Part shown: piece after piece, positions 15,287-24,691 of the stretch
Numbering within the stretch: the first letter of the stretch is position 1
Layout: each line of letters starts with the position of its first letter
NCBI GenBank assembly: GCA_023241745.1
Contig: JALQCY010000004.1
Location: 124,001 to 188,000, forward strand
DNA length: 64,000 nucleotides
Direction: 5' to 3'
Source of the DNA: Isoptericola peretonis
GTDB lineage: Bacteria > Actinomycetota > Actinomycetes > Actinomycetales > Cellulomonadaceae
Translations under genes and position numbers: made by a program
Notes under the pieces: generated by a model
What the model saw: only the letters and a program-made list of their open reading frames with translations
What the model was told of the DNA's origin: nothing
Databases searched by the model: none

Positions 15287-16180
15287 ATGACCTCCGAGCC
15301 CTCTGCCGCACCCCGCCCCGTCCCGAGCGTCGAGGCCGGGTCGGTCGTGCTGGCGGCCACCCCCATCGGCAACGCCGAGGACGCGTCGCCCCGGCTGCGC
15401 CGCCTGCTCGCGGAGGCGGACGTCGTCGCCGCCGAGGACACCCGCCGGCTGCACGCGCTCGCCGCGCGCCTGGGCGTCACCGTGCAGGGCCGGGTGACGT
15501 CGTACCACGAGCACAACGAGGCGGCCCGCGCCGACGAGCTGCTCGACGTCGTCGCCGACGGCGGCACGGTGCTCGTCGTGTCGGACGCCGGCATGCCGGC
15601 CGTCTCGGACCCGGGCTACCGCGTCGTGGCGCGGGCCGTCGAGCGGGGCGTGCGCGTGACGGCCGCGCCCGGCCCGTCCGCCGTCCTGACCGCGCTGGCG
15701 CTGTCCGGGCTCCCCACCGACCGCTTCACCTTCGAGGGGTTCGTACCGCGCAAGCCGGGCGAGCGGTCGCGGTGGCTGGGGGCGCTCGCCGCCGAGCCGC
15801 GCACGATGGTCTTCTTCGAGGCGCCGCACCGCATCGCGGAGACGCTCCGTGCGATGGCGGACGCGTTCGGCGCGGACCGGCCGGCCGCCGTCGCCCGGGA
15901 GCTGACCAAGACGTACGAGGAGGTGCTGCGCGGGCCGCTCGCCGACGTCGTCGCCGAGGTCGACGCGCGTGCGGCGGACGGCGACGGCCTGCGCGGGGAG
16001 ATCTGCGTCGTCGTCGGCGGCGCCCCGGCCGGCGCGGCACCCAGCGTCGAGGACCTCGTGCCCGAGGTGCTCGCCCGCGTCCGCGCGGGCGAGCGGCTCA
16101 AGGTCGCCGTCGCCGACGTCGCCACCGCCGCCGGCGTGCCCAAGCGCGACCTGTACGCGGCCGCCCTCGCCGCGAAGTGA
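15287..16180 (+). CDS. rsmI: 16S rRNA (cytidine(1402)-2-prime-O)-methyltransferase RsmI
   Basis: This 297-residue protein carries the RsmI signatures: VLAATPIGNAEDASPRLRRLL, VVAAEDTRRL, VVSDAGMPAVSDPGYRVV and PGPSAVLTALALSGLP, typical of the tetrapyrrole-methylase fold using SAM. It 2-prime-O-methylates C1402 in the decoding site. The ATG at 15287 is 35 nt from the divergent pmt start. The possible -10 GACGCT lies 7 nt upstream. It is convergent with the nicotinamidase gene. Confidence 0.95.
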   Translation: MTSEPSAAPRPVPSVEAGSVVLAATPIGNAEDASPRLRRLLAEADVVAAEDTRRLHALAARLGVTVQGRVTSYHEHNEAARADELLDVVADGGTVLVVSDAGMPAVSDPGYRVVARAVERGVRVTAAPGPSAVLTALALSGLPTDRFTFEGFVPRKPGERSRWLGALAAEPRTMVFFEAPHRIAETLRAMADAFGADRPAAVARELTKTYEEVLRGPLADVVAEVDARAADGDGLRGEICVVVGGAPAGAAPSVEDLVPEVLARVRAGERLKVAVADVATAAGVPKRDLYAAALAAK

Positions 16181-16195
16181 CACCGACCGCCCGCT

Positions 16196-16795
16196 CTACC
16201 TCGCGGTGGAGGGGGTGAGCTCGACGCCCGCGGCAGCGAGCTCGGCGCGGGCCTGCTCGCCCTGCTCGGGGCTCACGGGGATGGTGAGGTCGGTCAGGAC
16301 ACGGGTGGCGAGCCCGAGCCCGACGGCGTCGAGGGCCGTGCGCTTGACGCAGTGCGACTCGACGAGCCCGACGACGTCGACGGCCTCGATCCGGGCGTCC
16401 CGGAGGGCCTGCTCGAGGGTGCGGCCGTCGGAGTCGGTGCCCTCGAACCCGGAGTAGCCGTGGGCGTACTGCCCCTTCTTCACGGAGACGTCGGGGTGCA
16501 GGTCGGAGAGCGCAGGGTGCAACTCGGCGTCCGGGGTGCCGGCGATGCCGTGCGGGGGCCAGGAGTCCACGAAGTCGGGCTGGTCGCTGAAGTGCTCGCC
16601 CGGGTCGATGTGCCAGTCCTGGGTGGTGACGACGATCTCGTACCGGTCGCGGTGCGCGGCCACGTAGGCGGCGACGTCCCCGGCGACCTTGTTGCCGCCG
16701 TCGACGGCGAGCTCGCCGCCCTCGCAGAACGTGGGCTGCACGTCGACGACGATCAGAGCGCGCTGGGACGGCGCAGCGCTCGCGGCATCATTCAT
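16196..16795 (-). CDS. pncA: Nicotinamidase / isochorismatase family hydrolase
   Basis: This 199-residue protein fits PncA. The catalytic triad is Asp18 (VVDVQPTFCEGG), Lys106 or Lys107 (SVKKGQ) and Cys149 (ESHCVKRTALDA), with metal ligands in QDWH (Asp60, His62). It would convert nicotinamide to nicotinic acid in NAD salvage. The motif around the Cys (SHCV) differs slightly from the usual TDYCV, but the triad is intact. It lies 26 nt downstream of a small Gly-rich protein gene on the same strand and may be cotranscribed with it. Confidence 0.88.
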   Translation of the reverse strand: MNDAASAAPSQRALIVVDVQPTFCEGGELAVDGGNKVAGDVAAYVAAHRDRYEIVVTTQDWHIDPGEHFSDQPDFVDSWPPHGIAGTPDAELHPALSDLHPDVSVKKGQYAHGYSGFEGTDSDGRTLEQALRDARIEAVDVVGLVESHCVKRTALDAVGLGLATRVLTDLTIPVSPEQGEQARAELAAAGVELTPSTAR

Positions 16796-16821
16796 GGCGC
16801 CAGCCTGCCACGGCGCGCGGC

Positions 16822-17052
16822 TCAGTTGTCGCCGCCGCCGCCTCCGCTGTCACCGAACATGCCGCCGCCTCCTCGGCCGTCGAGATAGCCCATGCCGAAG
16901 GCGTCCGCGGAGCGGCGGTTGCGCATGTCCATCCTGTCCGGCTCGAGCCGCGGGTCCGTGGCCCAGGAGGGCGGGCGGCGGTCGGCGGAGTCGAGCGGCG
17001 GAAGCTTCTCGCGGCGGTGGAAGGTGGTCCTCAATCTCGCTCTGATCTTCAT
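16822..17052 (-). CDS. Small basic protein with Gly-rich C-terminus, 76 aa
   Basis: I do not recognise this protein. The N-terminus is basic (MKIRARLRTTFHRREKLPPL), the middle polar, and the tail is GMGYLDGRGGGGMFGDSGGGGGDN. The ATG has a strong AAGGAG ribosome binding site. Its first half aligns with the 58-residue protein encoded just upstream (LRxxFxRxxxxPPLxxxxxxPP then xSxAxxxxR), so the two look like paralogues. There is no signal peptide or membrane segment. It precedes pncA on the same strand. Confidence 0.6.
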   Translation of the reverse strand: MKIRARLRTTFHRREKLPPLDSADRRPPSWATDPRLEPDRMDMRNRRSADAFGMGYLDGRGGGGMFGDSGGGGGDN

Positions 17053-17183
17053 GACGACTCCTTCTCTGGACCCGCAGTCAGGAAACTCTTCGTCAAGAGT
17101 AGGTCGAGAAACCGGGGGTGTCGACGACGGTCACCCGGGGCACGGTCCGGCGAGCGGGGCGTGCGACGGGCGGCCGGAAGGTG

Positions 17184-17360
17184 TCAGCAGTAGCCGCCGC
17201 CCGACGAGTCGGGGCAGTAGAGCGGCTGGACGGCCATGGTGCCGGCGGAGGGCCGGCCCATCTCCTGGGCCAGCGACTGGGGCGGCAGGTCCCGCGGCCT
17301 CTCGAGCGGCGGCTCGTCGTGCCGCCGGAACAGGCGTCGGAGGTGTTCCGTGATCGACAT
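17184..17360 (-). CDS. Small protein with Cys/Gly-rich C-terminus, 58 aa
   Basis: I do not recognise this protein. It begins MSITEHLRRLFRRHDEPPLERPRDLPPQS and ends PLYCPDSSGGGYC, with two Cys eight residues apart at the tail. AAGGGAGA lies just before the ATG at 17360. The N-terminal pattern resembles the neighbouring 76-residue protein. The paired cysteines in a Gly/Ser context could bind metal, form a disulfide or be modified. The 131-nt gap to the next small gene (17053-17183) holds only that gene's leader. Confidence 0.55.
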   Translation of the reverse strand: MSITEHLRRLFRRHDEPPLERPRDLPPQSLAQEMGRPSAGTMAVQPLYCPDSSGGGYC

Positions 17361-17451
17361 GGCAGTCTCCCTTGACCTTCTCTTGAGGGGATCATGCCAT
17401 CGTCTCCGGGTCGGTGTCGACGCCGGCCGGTGGACGCACCAGGATGGGGGC

Positions 17452-18732
17452 ATGGCAAGAGCTCTCCGCCGCATCGCGACGGCCGCCGTCCCCGTCGTGG
17501 GCCTCCTGGCCGTGCTCGGGGGCTGCGGGGGTCCGGAGGGCGGGGCGCCGGAGACGTTCGCGTCATCGGGTGGGCCCGGCAGCCCCACGGGCAGTCCGGC
17601 GATGCCCACCGCCGCGTCTCCGGCCGCGACGCCGGAGACCACGGTCGAGACGGTCGTCGACGGCCTGGACGTGCCGTGGGGGTTCGCCCCGCTGCCGGAC
17701 GGCGCGCTGCTGATCAGCCTCCGCGACGAGGCCCGGATGGTCGTCGTCGAACCGGGCGCGGGCACGGCGGCCGAGGTCACCGGGCCGGGCGCAGACACGC
17801 TCGCCGCGCAGACCACGCCCGACGGCGAGGGCGGGCTGCTGGGTGTCGCCCGCGACCCGGCGTCGGGCGAGGTGTTCGTCTACCGCACCGGCGCCGACGA
17901 CAACGCCGTACTGCGCGGCACGCTGTCGGGAACGGGCGGCTCGGACGGCTGGGTCCTCGGCGAGCTCACGACGATCCTCGACGGCATCCCCCGCGCCGGG
18001 CACCACGACGGCGGCGCGCTGGCGTTCGGGCCCGACGGCCACCTCTACGTCGGCACCGGGGACGCGGGAGACGGCGAGGCGTCCCAGGACCCGGGGTCGC
18101 TCGCCGGCAAGATCCTGCGGGTCACGACCGACGGCGACCCGGCGCCCGGCAACCCGTCCCTCGGCGACGCCCCGCCGTCGCCGGTCTGGAGCTACGGGCA
18201 CCGCAACGTGCAGGGTCTGGGCTGGGACGGGTCGGGCCGGATGTTCGCGAGCGAGTTCGGGCAGAACACCTGGGACGAGCTCAACCAGATCGAGCCGGGC
18301 GGCAACTACGGCTGGCCCCAGGCCGAAGGGCCGGACGGTGCGGGCGACGGGACCGTCGCGCCGGTCGCCTGGTGGTCCACGTCCGAGGCGTCGCCGTCGG
18401 GCCTGGCCGTGACCGGCGACGCCGTGTACCTCGCGGGCCTGCGGGGCGAGCGGCTGTGGAGGGTGCCGTTCGGCAGCACCGCGTCGGGCGCGGGCGAGGA
18501 CGCGACGGGGAGTCCTTCCGGGAAGGACGACGTCGACGCCGACGGCAGCGTCCGCGCGCTCGGCGAGCCACAGGCGCTCCTCGCCGGCGAGCTGGGGCGG
18601 TTGCGCAACGTGGCGCCGGTCGAGCCGGGCGGCGGCGACTCCGGCGGTCTGTGGGTGCTGACCAACAACACCGACGGACGCGGGACGCCGCGCGAGGGCG
18701 ACGACCGGCTGGTGCGTGTCACGTTCGGCTGA
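17452..18732 (+). CDS. PQQ-type glucose/sorbosone dehydrogenase lipoprotein
   Basis: This 426-residue protein has a lipoprotein signal ([11 protein letters not shown]) and a Ser/Pro/Thr-rich linker. It is followed by a beta-propeller of the soluble aldose-sugar dehydrogenase family: [66 protein letters not shown] and PGGNYGWP. Relatives oxidise aldoses with PQQ and Ca2+ outside the cell, though many actinobacterial members have no proven cofactor or substrate. The ATG has CAGGAT 6 nt upstream (17440-17445), fitting a leaderless start. A low-complexity Asp/Ser insert lies near residue 345. Confidence 0.85.
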   Translation: MARALRRIATAAVPVVGLLAVLGGCGGPEGGAPETFASSGGPGSPTGSPAMPTAASPAATPETTVETVVDGLDVPWGFAPLPDGALLISLRDEARMVVVEPGAGTAAEVTGPGADTLAAQTTPDGEGGLLGVARDPASGEVFVYRTGADDNAVLRGTLSGTGGSDGWVLGELTTILDGIPRAGHHDGGALAFGPDGHLYVGTGDAGDGEASQDPGSLAGKILRVTTDGDPAPGNPSLGDAPPSPVWSYGHRNVQGLGWDGSGRMFASEFGQNTWDELNQIEPGGNYGWPQAEGPDGAGDGTVAPVAWWSTSEASPSGLAVTGDAVYLAGLRGERLWRVPFGSTASGAGEDATGSPSGKDDVDADGSVRALGEPQALLAGELGRLRNVAPVEPGGGDSGGLWVLTNNTDGRGTPREGDDRLVRVTFG

Positions 18733-18772
18733 GGCGGCCGGCCGCGGGCCGGGTGGCCGAGGCCCCGGCCCC

Positions 18773-18778
18773 TAGACT
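18773..18778 (+). promoter_or_regulatory. -10 box of a probable leaderless promoter (metG1)
   Basis: TAGACT ends 7 nt before the GTG start of the first methionyl-tRNA synthetase. The identical hexamer and spacing occur before rsmA. Confidence 0.6.
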
Positions 18779-18785
18779 CGCGGGC

Positions 18786-20570
18786 GTGACCCACATCCTC
18801 TCGGCCGTGGCGTGGCCCTACGCCAACGGACCGCGGCACATCGGCCATGTCGCCGGCTTCGGCGTTCCCTGCGACGTCTTCAGCCGGCACATGCGGATGG
18901 CGGGCCATGACGTGCTGATGGTGTCCGGCACCGACGAGCACGGGACGCCGATCCTCGTGCAGGCGGAGCAGGAAGGGGTCACTCCGCAGGAGCTCGCGGA
19001 CCGCTACAACCGCGTGATCGTCGAGGACCTCACCTCGCTCGGTCTGTCGTACGACCTCTTCACCCGCACGACGACGCACAACCACTACGCCGTCGTGCAG
19101 GAGATGTTCCGCACGGTCCACAAGAACGGCTACATGGTCGAGAAGACCACGATGGGCGCGATCTCCCCGTCCACGGGTCGCACGCTGCCCGATCGCTTCA
19201 TCGAGGGCACGTGCCCCATCTGCGGATACGACGGCGCACGCGGCGACCAGTGCGACAGCTGCGGCAACCAGCTCGACCCGATCGACCTGATCAACCCGCG
19301 CAGCCGCATCAACGGCGAGACGCCCAGGTTCGTCGAGTCGAACCACTTCTTCCTCGACCTGCCGGCGCTCGCGGACGCGCTCGGCGACTGGCTGCGTGGC
19401 CGCACCGGGTGGCGGCCGAACGTCCTGAACTTCAGCCTCAACCTGCTCGACGACGTGCGTCCGCGGGCCATGACGCGCGACATCGACTGGGGCATCCCGG
19501 TGCCGCTCGAGGGGTGGGAGGACAACCCGACCAAGCGCCTGTACGTGTGGTTCGACGCGGTCATCGGCTACCTGTCGGCCTCGATCGAGTGGGCCCGCCG
19601 CTCGGGCGACCCGGAGGCGTGGCGGGCGTTCTGGACCGAGGAGTCCGCGCGCTCCTTCTACTTCATGGGCAAGGACAACATCACCTTCCACTCCCAGATC
19701 TGGCCGGCGGAGCTGCTGGCCTACGACGGGAGGGGATCGCGTGGCGGCGAGCCGGGGCAGTACGGGGCGCTGCAGCTGCCCACCGAGGTGGTCAGCTCGG
19801 AGTTCCTCAACGTCGAGGGGCAGAAGTTCTCCAGCTCGCGTGGCGTCGTCATCTACGTCCGCGACATGTTGGCGCGCTACCAGCCCGACGCGTTCCGCTA
19901 CTACGTGGCGGCCGCCGGGCCTGAGAGCCAGGACGTCGACTTCACGTGGGACAGCTTCCTGCGCCGCACCAACGACGAGCTCGTCGCGGGCTGGGGCAAC
20001 CTCGTGAACCGCACCGCGAGCATGGTGCACAAGAGCTTCGGGCGGATCCCGGTGCCGGGCGAGCTCGCCGACGTCGACCGGCGCGTCCTCGGGGCGACGG
20101 CCGGCGCGTTCGGCACCGTGGGTGGGCTCATCGAGTCCAACCGGCAGCGCGCCGCCGTCGCGGAAGCCATGCGGGTCGTCGGAGACGTCAACCGGTACGT
20201 GTCCGAGACGGAGCCGTGGAAGCTGAAGACGGACCCGGACCGCCTGGCGACGGTGCTGCACACGGTCACGCAGGCCGTCAGCGACTGCAACACCCTGCTC
20301 AGTCCGTTCCTGCCGCACTCGGCCCAGCAGGTGCACGAGACGATCGGCGGCACGGGGACGTTCGCTCCGCAGCCGCGCATCGACGAGGTCACCGACCTCG
20401 ACGACGACTCGCGCCGATACCCCGTCATCACGGGCGACTACGGCTTCCCGTCGTGGGAGTCGCACCCGGTGACGCCCGGCACCGCGATCGCCAAGCCCAC
20501 CCCCGTCTTCACCAAGCTCGACGACTCGATCGTCGAGGAGGAGCTCGAGCGGCTGCGCGACAAACCCTGA
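18786..20570 (+). CDS. metG: Methionine--tRNA ligase, long KFSSS-type
   Basis: This 594-residue class I synthetase charges tRNA-Met. It shows the HIGH-type motif NGPRHIGH near the N-terminus and a four-Cys zinc knuckle (Cys143, Cys146, Cys156, Cys159). The adenylate loop is KFSSS (347-351) rather than KMSKS. This belongs to the MetRS1-like branch that also includes archaeal-type enzymes. It lacks a C-terminal tRNA-binding domain. A second, different MetRS gene follows 58 nt downstream, so the cell has two enzymes for one essential reaction. The GTG start has TAGACT 7 nt upstream. Confidence 0.93.
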   Translation: MTHILSAVAWPYANGPRHIGHVAGFGVPCDVFSRHMRMAGHDVLMVSGTDEHGTPILVQAEQEGVTPQELADRYNRVIVEDLTSLGLSYDLFTRTTTHNHYAVVQEMFRTVHKNGYMVEKTTMGAISPSTGRTLPDRFIEGTCPICGYDGARGDQCDSCGNQLDPIDLINPRSRINGETPRFVESNHFFLDLPALADALGDWLRGRTGWRPNVLNFSLNLLDDVRPRAMTRDIDWGIPVPLEGWEDNPTKRLYVWFDAVIGYLSASIEWARRSGDPEAWRAFWTEESARSFYFMGKDNITFHSQIWPAELLAYDGRGSRGGEPGQYGALQLPTEVVSSEFLNVEGQKFSSSRGVVIYVRDMLARYQPDAFRYYVAAAGPESQDVDFTWDSFLRRTNDELVAGWGNLVNRTASMVHKSFGRIPVPGELADVDRRVLGATAGAFGTVGGLIESNRQRAAVAEAMRVVGDVNRYVSETEPWKLKTDPDRLATVLHTVTQAVSDCNTLLSPFLPHSAQQVHETIGGTGTFAPQPRIDEVTDLDDDSRRYPVITGDYGFPSWESHPVTPGTAIAKPTPVFTKLDDSIVEEELERLRDKP

Positions 20571-20615
20571 GCGTCGGCGGTGTGAAACCGCGTGAGAGCG
20601 CCGTCGCGGCGCACT

Positions 20616-20621
20616 TACGAT
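20616..20621 (+). promoter_or_regulatory. -10 box of a probable leaderless promoter (metG2)
   Basis: TACGAT ends 7 nt before the ATG at 20629, which favours that start over the in-frame ATG at 20620, since the upstream ATG overlaps the hexamer itself. Confidence 0.5.
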
Positions 20622-20628
20622 GGGCACC

Positions 20629-22251
20629 ATGCCGGAGCCCGCGAAGACCTTCTACCTGACGACGCCGATCTACTACGTCAACGACGCCCCTCATATCGGG
20701 CACGCGTACACGACGGTCGCGGCGGACGTCGTCACGCGCTGGCACCGCCAGCGCCAGGAGGACGTCTGGTTCCTGACCGGGACGGACGAGCACGGCGAGA
20801 AGGTGCTGCGCACCGCCGAGGCGAACGGGGTCAGCCCGCAGGAGTGGGCCGACCGCCTCGTGGAGACGGCCTGGCAGCCGGTCCTGACGACCCTCGACGT
20901 GCGCAACGACGACTTCATCCGCACCACGCAGGAGCGGCACGAGACCGCGGTCCAGGCCTTCCTCCAGGACCTGTACGACAAGGGCGAGATCTACTCCGGC
21001 TCCTACGAGGGCCCGTACTGCGTGGGCTGCGAGGAGTACAAGCTCCCGGGCGACCTGATCGACGGCACCGGCGAGTACGAGGGGCAGAAGCTGTGCCCGA
21101 TCCACCGGAAGCCGGTGGAGATGCTCGCGGAGGAGAACTACTTCTTCCGCATGAGCGCGTACGCGGACCGTCTGCTGGCGCTGTACGAGGAGCACCCGGA
21201 GTTCGTGCAGCCGGCCAGCGCCCGCAACGAGGTGATCGGCTTCGTCAAGCAGGGCCTGCAGGACCTCTCGATCTCGCGGTCCACGTTCGACTGGGGCATC
21301 CCGATCCCGTGGGACGACAAGCACGTGCTGTACGTGTGGTTCGACGCCCTGCTCAACTACGCGACGGCGATCGGCTACGGGGCGGACGACGAGGCGGCAC
21401 GGGAGAAGTTCTCGCGGACCTGGCCGGCGGACGTGCACCTGGTCGGCAAGGACATCCTGCGGTTCCACGCCGTCATCTGGCCGGCCATGCTCATGGCGGC
21501 CGGCCTGCCGCTGCCGAAGCAGGTGTTCGCGCACGGCTGGCTCCTGGTGGGCGGCGAGAAGATGAGCAAGTCGCGGCTGACCGGCATCGCCCCCCGCGAC
21601 ATCATCGACACGTTCGGTTCCGACGCGTTCCGGTACTACTTCATGCGGACCATCGCCTTCGGCGGCGACGGCTCGTTCTCCTGGGAGGACATGGTCGCGC
21701 GCTACAACGGCGAGCTGGCCAACGGCTTCGGCAACCTCGCGTCCCGCACGGCGGCCATGATCGGCAAGTACTTCGGCGGCACGCTGCCGAAGGCCGGTCC
21801 GGCGACCGACCTCGAGACGAACCTCGAGGCGGTCGCCGCCAAGGCGGTCGCCGACGCGGAGGACGCGATCGACCGCCTGGCGATCCACGACGCCGTCGGC
21901 GCGGCCTGGACGCTGGTCGACGCGACCAACGTCTACCTCACCGAGACGCAGCCGTGGAAGGTGGCGAAGGAGGAGGGCGAGACGGACGCCGACGGCCGCG
22001 GGGTCGACGGCGGCCGTCTGGCGACGTCGCTCGTGACCGCCGCGGAGGCGCTGCGCGCGCTCGCGGTGCTGCTCAACCCGGTGACGCCGCAGGCGGCGCA
22101 CGCGCTGTGGGAGGCGCTGGGTGCCGAGCCCGCGCTGGGGGCGCTCGACGCGCAGCAGGTCTCCGCGGCCGCGTCGTTCGGCGTCCTGCCCGCCGGCGCC
22201 ACGGTGACGAAGGGTGCGGCGCTCTTCCCGCGTCTCGCCGACGACGCCTGA
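20629..22251 (+). CDS. metG2: Methionine--tRNA ligase, short KMSKS-type
   Basis: This 540-residue protein is a second methionyl-tRNA synthetase, of the shorter bacterial/mycobacterial branch. It has HIGH (APHIGHA, 21-26), a zinc site of Cys131, Cys134, Cys156 and His159, and a canonical KMSKS loop (311-315). It differs from the upstream enzyme in zinc site, catalytic loop and length, so the pair is not a recent duplication. Divergent MetRS pairs are known in some bacteria, where the second enzyme tolerates synthetase inhibitors. Its own -10 box suggests separate transcription. The next gene, tatD, starts 2 nt after its stop, as in mycobacterial metS-tatD order. Confidence 0.92.
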   Translation: MPEPAKTFYLTTPIYYVNDAPHIGHAYTTVAADVVTRWHRQRQEDVWFLTGTDEHGEKVLRTAEANGVSPQEWADRLVETAWQPVLTTLDVRNDDFIRTTQERHETAVQAFLQDLYDKGEIYSGSYEGPYCVGCEEYKLPGDLIDGTGEYEGQKLCPIHRKPVEMLAEENYFFRMSAYADRLLALYEEHPEFVQPASARNEVIGFVKQGLQDLSISRSTFDWGIPIPWDDKHVLYVWFDALLNYATAIGYGADDEAAREKFSRTWPADVHLVGKDILRFHAVIWPAMLMAAGLPLPKQVFAHGWLLVGGEKMSKSRLTGIAPRDIIDTFGSDAFRYYFMRTIAFGGDGSFSWEDMVARYNGELANGFGNLASRTAAMIGKYFGGTLPKAGPATDLETNLEAVAAKAVADAEDAIDRLAIHDAVGAAWTLVDATNVYLTETQPWKVAKEEGETDADGRGVDGGRLATSLVTAAEALRALAVLLNPVTPQAAHALWEALGAEPALGALDAQQVSAAASFGVLPAGATVTKGAALFPRLADDA

Positions 22252-22253
22252 TC

Positions 22254-23165
22254 GTGGGGCGCAAGCGCGAGCGCGGGTTCCCGCCGGACCCGGAGCCCCT
22301 GCCCGTCCCGGTCGCCGACAACCACACGCACCTGGACGCGATCGGGGGCGTGCTGCCGGAGGACGTCCCGGTCCCGACCGTCGCGGAGCACCTGGCGCGC
22401 GCCGCGGCGGCCGGCGTGGACCGCGTCGTGCAGGTGGGCTGTGACCTGCCCGCGATCGCGTGGACGGACGCGCTCCTGCGCGACAACGCCGCCGTGCTCG
22501 GCGCGGTCGCGATCCACCCCAACGAGGCCGTGCTGCACGCGGGCGTCCGTGAGGTCGGGCCCGACGGCCTGGAACCCGACCCTGCCGCGCACCACGACGT
22601 GCCGCTCGACGACGCGATCGCCCGCGTCGCCGCCGTCGCCGCCGCGAACCCGCGCGTGCGGGCGATCGGCGAGACCGGGATGGACCTGTTCCGCACGGGG
22701 CCGCAGGGCGAGAAGGCGCAGCGCGAGGCGTTCCGCGCGCACGTCGCCCTCGCCAAGGAGCTCGGTCTGGCGCTGCAGATCCACGACCGGGACGCGCACG
22801 CGCAGGTGATCGACGTCCTGCTGGCGGACGGCGCGCCCGAGCGCACGGTGTTCCACTGCTATTCCGGGGACGAGGAGATGGCACGGCTCGCGGCGGAGCA
22901 CGGCTGGTTCCTCTCCTTCGCGGGCCCGGTGACCTACCCGAGGAACGACCACCTCCGCGCGGCCCTGCGCGCCGTGCCGCTCGAGCTGGTGCTGGTCGAG
23001 ACCGACGCGCCGTACCTGCCGCCGCACCCGTACCGCGGACGGCCGAACGCCCCGTACGTGGCGGCGCAGACCGTGCGCGCCATGGCGGAGGTGCTCGAGC
23101 GCCCGCTCGACGAGGTCTGCCGCGCGGTCTCGGGCACGTCCGACCGCGTGTACGGCGCCTGGTGA
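22254..23165 (+). CDS. tatD: TatD family metal-dependent hydrolase
   Basis: This 303-residue protein has the TatD/YcfH signatures: DNHTHLD metal site near residue 22-27, AIGETGMDLF, LALQIHDRDAH, VFHCYSGD and VLVETDAPYLPPHPYRGRPNAP. The family acts as 3-prime-5-prime DNA exonuclease/phosphodiesterase. The GTG at 22254 lies 2 nt after the metG2 stop without a clear ribosome binding site, consistent with translational coupling. A small insert of about 15 residues (EVGPDGLEPDPAAHH) is present before the middle helices. Confidence 0.92.
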   Translation: MGRKRERGFPPDPEPLPVPVADNHTHLDAIGGVLPEDVPVPTVAEHLARAAAAGVDRVVQVGCDLPAIAWTDALLRDNAAVLGAVAIHPNEAVLHAGVREVGPDGLEPDPAAHHDVPLDDAIARVAAVAAANPRVRAIGETGMDLFRTGPQGEKAQREAFRAHVALAKELGLALQIHDRDAHAQVIDVLLADGAPERTVFHCYSGDEEMARLAAEHGWFLSFAGPVTYPRNDHLRAALRAVPLELVLVETDAPYLPPHPYRGRPNAPYVAAQTVRAMAEVLERPLDEVCRAVSGTSDRVYGAW

Positions 23166-23199
23166 GCGGCGGGTGACCCGCCCGGGGCTTCCCCCCAGG

Positions 23200-23218
23200 T
23201 CACGGTTCCGTTACGGTC
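23200..23218 (+). promoter_or_regulatory. Shared rpf upstream motif, copy A
   Basis: TCACGGTTCCGTTACGGTC is one of three ungapped 19-bp matches, each upstream of one Rpf-type gene. It holds two direct half-sites, GTCACG and GTTACG, 11 bp apart, and ends in TACGGT (23212-23217), which fits a -10 hexamer. Confidence 0.65.
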
Positions 23219-23220
23219 TG

Positions 23221-24507
23221 GTGCTCGTGCGGAGCTCGAGGTCGAAGCGTGCGTCGGAGGGGTCGGCGGGCCCCTCGTCGACCGCACCCCAGGACGGCCC
23301 GGAGGTCGTCACGGCGCCGCGTTCGCGTCGGTCGGCGCGGGCCGCGGCGCGCCGCGCCCCGCTCACCGGGCCGGCCCGGCACGTCGTGCACGGCACGGTG
23401 GTTCTCGCGCTGGTGGGCGGCACCGCGGCCGTCTCGCAGGTGCACAAGACCGTGACGATCGACGTCGACGGCCACGTCGCGACGGTCGACGCGTACGGCG
23501 CGTCGGTGGCCGACGTGCTGCGCTATCACCACATCACGCCCGGTCCGGACGACCTGGTGCAGCCGGCGGTGACGTCGGCGGCGGCGGACGGCGGCGAGGT
23601 GGTCGTGCGGTCGAGCCGCGACGTCACGGTCGAGATCGACGGTGAGGTCACCACGTTCCCGACGACGGCGCACACGGTGGGCGAGCTGCTGGCCGCGCTC
23701 GGGCCGCGGGGCGCCGACGCGGTGACGTCGGCGTCGCGCACCGCGCCTCTGGACCGTACCCCGGTGCGGGTGTCGACCACGAAGACGGTGCAGGTGGCCG
23801 TGGACGGCCTCGTGCTGCCGATCCGCACCTCGCAGTCCACGGTGCGCGACGTCCTCGCCACCGCCGGCATCGCCCTCGGCAAGCACGACCGCACCTCGGT
23901 GCCGCTCGGCGCGGCGGCGGTGGACGGGATGGTGGTGATGGTCAGCCGGGGGGACACCGACGCCGACCGGGAGACTGAGGTAATCCCCTTCGAGACCGAG
24001 CGCATCGAGTCCGACGAGCTGCCGAAGGGTTACGAGGTGGTCCGCACGGCGGGGGTGCCGGGGGAGCGCGTCACGACGTACGAGGTGCGGACGCTCGACG
24101 GTGCGGAGGTCGAGCGCAAGGTCCTCGAGCGCAAGGTGACGCGCGAGCCGGTCGACGAGGTGGTCGTGATCGGCACGCTCGAGGTCTCGACGGCGAACCC
24201 GGACCCGGGCTCGGCGAAGGCGATCGGCAAGGCGATGGCCGCCGAGCGTGGTTGGGGCGACGACCAGTACGCCTGTCTCGAGAAGCTGTGGGACAAGGAG
24301 TCCGGCTGGCGCTGGAACGCCGACAACCCGTCGAGCTCGGCCTACGGCATCCCGCAGGCGCTGCCGGGCTCGAAGATGGCGACCGCCGGGTCGGACTGGC
24401 GCACCAACCCCTCGACGCAGATCGAGTGGGGCTTGGGCTACATCTCCGGCCGCTACGGGACGCCGTGCGGGGCGTGGAGCCACTCCATGTCGGTGGGCTG
24501 GTACTGA
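23221..24507 (+). CDS. RpfB-like protein 1: DUF348 - G5 - transglycosylase-like
   Basis: This protein of about 428 residues has a basic cytoplasmic start and one membrane segment (VVHGTVVLALVGGTAAVS, about 58-75). Three DUF348 repeats follow, such as KTVTIDVDGHVATVDAYGASVADVL, then a G5 domain (VTTYEVRTLDGAEVERKVLERKVTREPVDEVVVIGT). The C-terminal SLT-like domain reads LWDKESGWRWNADNPSSSAYGIPQALPGSKM. Glu in the KESGW motif is the likely catalytic residue. It should cleave peptidoglycan outside the cell during growth or resuscitation. The C-terminal domain is the lysozyme-like type shared with protein 3, not the classical Rpf domain. GTG at 23221 or 23227 is possible; GTG at 23173 would place the shared motif inside the gene. 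Confidence 0.82.
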   Translation: MLVRSSRSKRASEGSAGPSSTAPQDGPEVVTAPRSRRSARAAARRAPLTGPARHVVHGTVVLALVGGTAAVSQVHKTVTIDVDGHVATVDAYGASVADVLRYHHITPGPDDLVQPAVTSAAADGGEVVVRSSRDVTVEIDGEVTTFPTTAHTVGELLAALGPRGADAVTSASRTAPLDRTPVRVSTTKTVQVAVDGLVLPIRTSQSTVRDVLATAGIALGKHDRTSVPLGAAAVDGMVVMVSRGDTDADRETEVIPFETERIESDELPKGYEVVRTAGVPGERVTTYEVRTLDGAEVERKVLERKVTREPVDEVVVIGTLEVSTANPDPGSAKAIGKAMAAERGWGDDQYACLEKLWDKESGWRWNADNPSSSAYGIPQALPGSKMATAGSDWRTNPSTQIEWGLGYISGRYGTPCGAWSHSMSVGWY

Positions 24508-24618
24508 GTCGCAGCAGGGTCGAGCCGCGTGTGAGTCGGCTCACGCTCGTCGTCCCGACTTTTCGGACAGCCCTGGACAGAGGCGGGCATCTCTACCACA
24601 GCGGGGCTTGGTAGATGA

Positions 24619-24637
24619 TCACGATCCGGTTACGGTC
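24619..24637 (+). promoter_or_regulatory. Shared rpf upstream motif, copy B
   Basis: TCACGATCCGGTTACGGTC carries the direct half-sites ATCACG and GTTACG, 11 bp apart, with TACGGT at 24631-24636. It lies 84 nt before the start of the second Rpf-type gene. Confidence 0.65.
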
Positions 24638-24691
24638 TTCGGAGCCACCGGATCGACCACGGACCTGACCGCCAGTCGGGACCCCGTCGTC

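Noticed and set aside
20620..20628. ATG at 20620 as start of the second methionyl-tRNA synthetase
   Set aside because: It overlaps the TACGAT -10 box; the next in-frame ATG at 20629 has the usual 7-nt spacing.
23173..23220. Upstream GTG start for the first RpfB-like gene
   Set aside because: It would put the shared 19-bp promoter motif inside the coding region, unlike the two sister genes.
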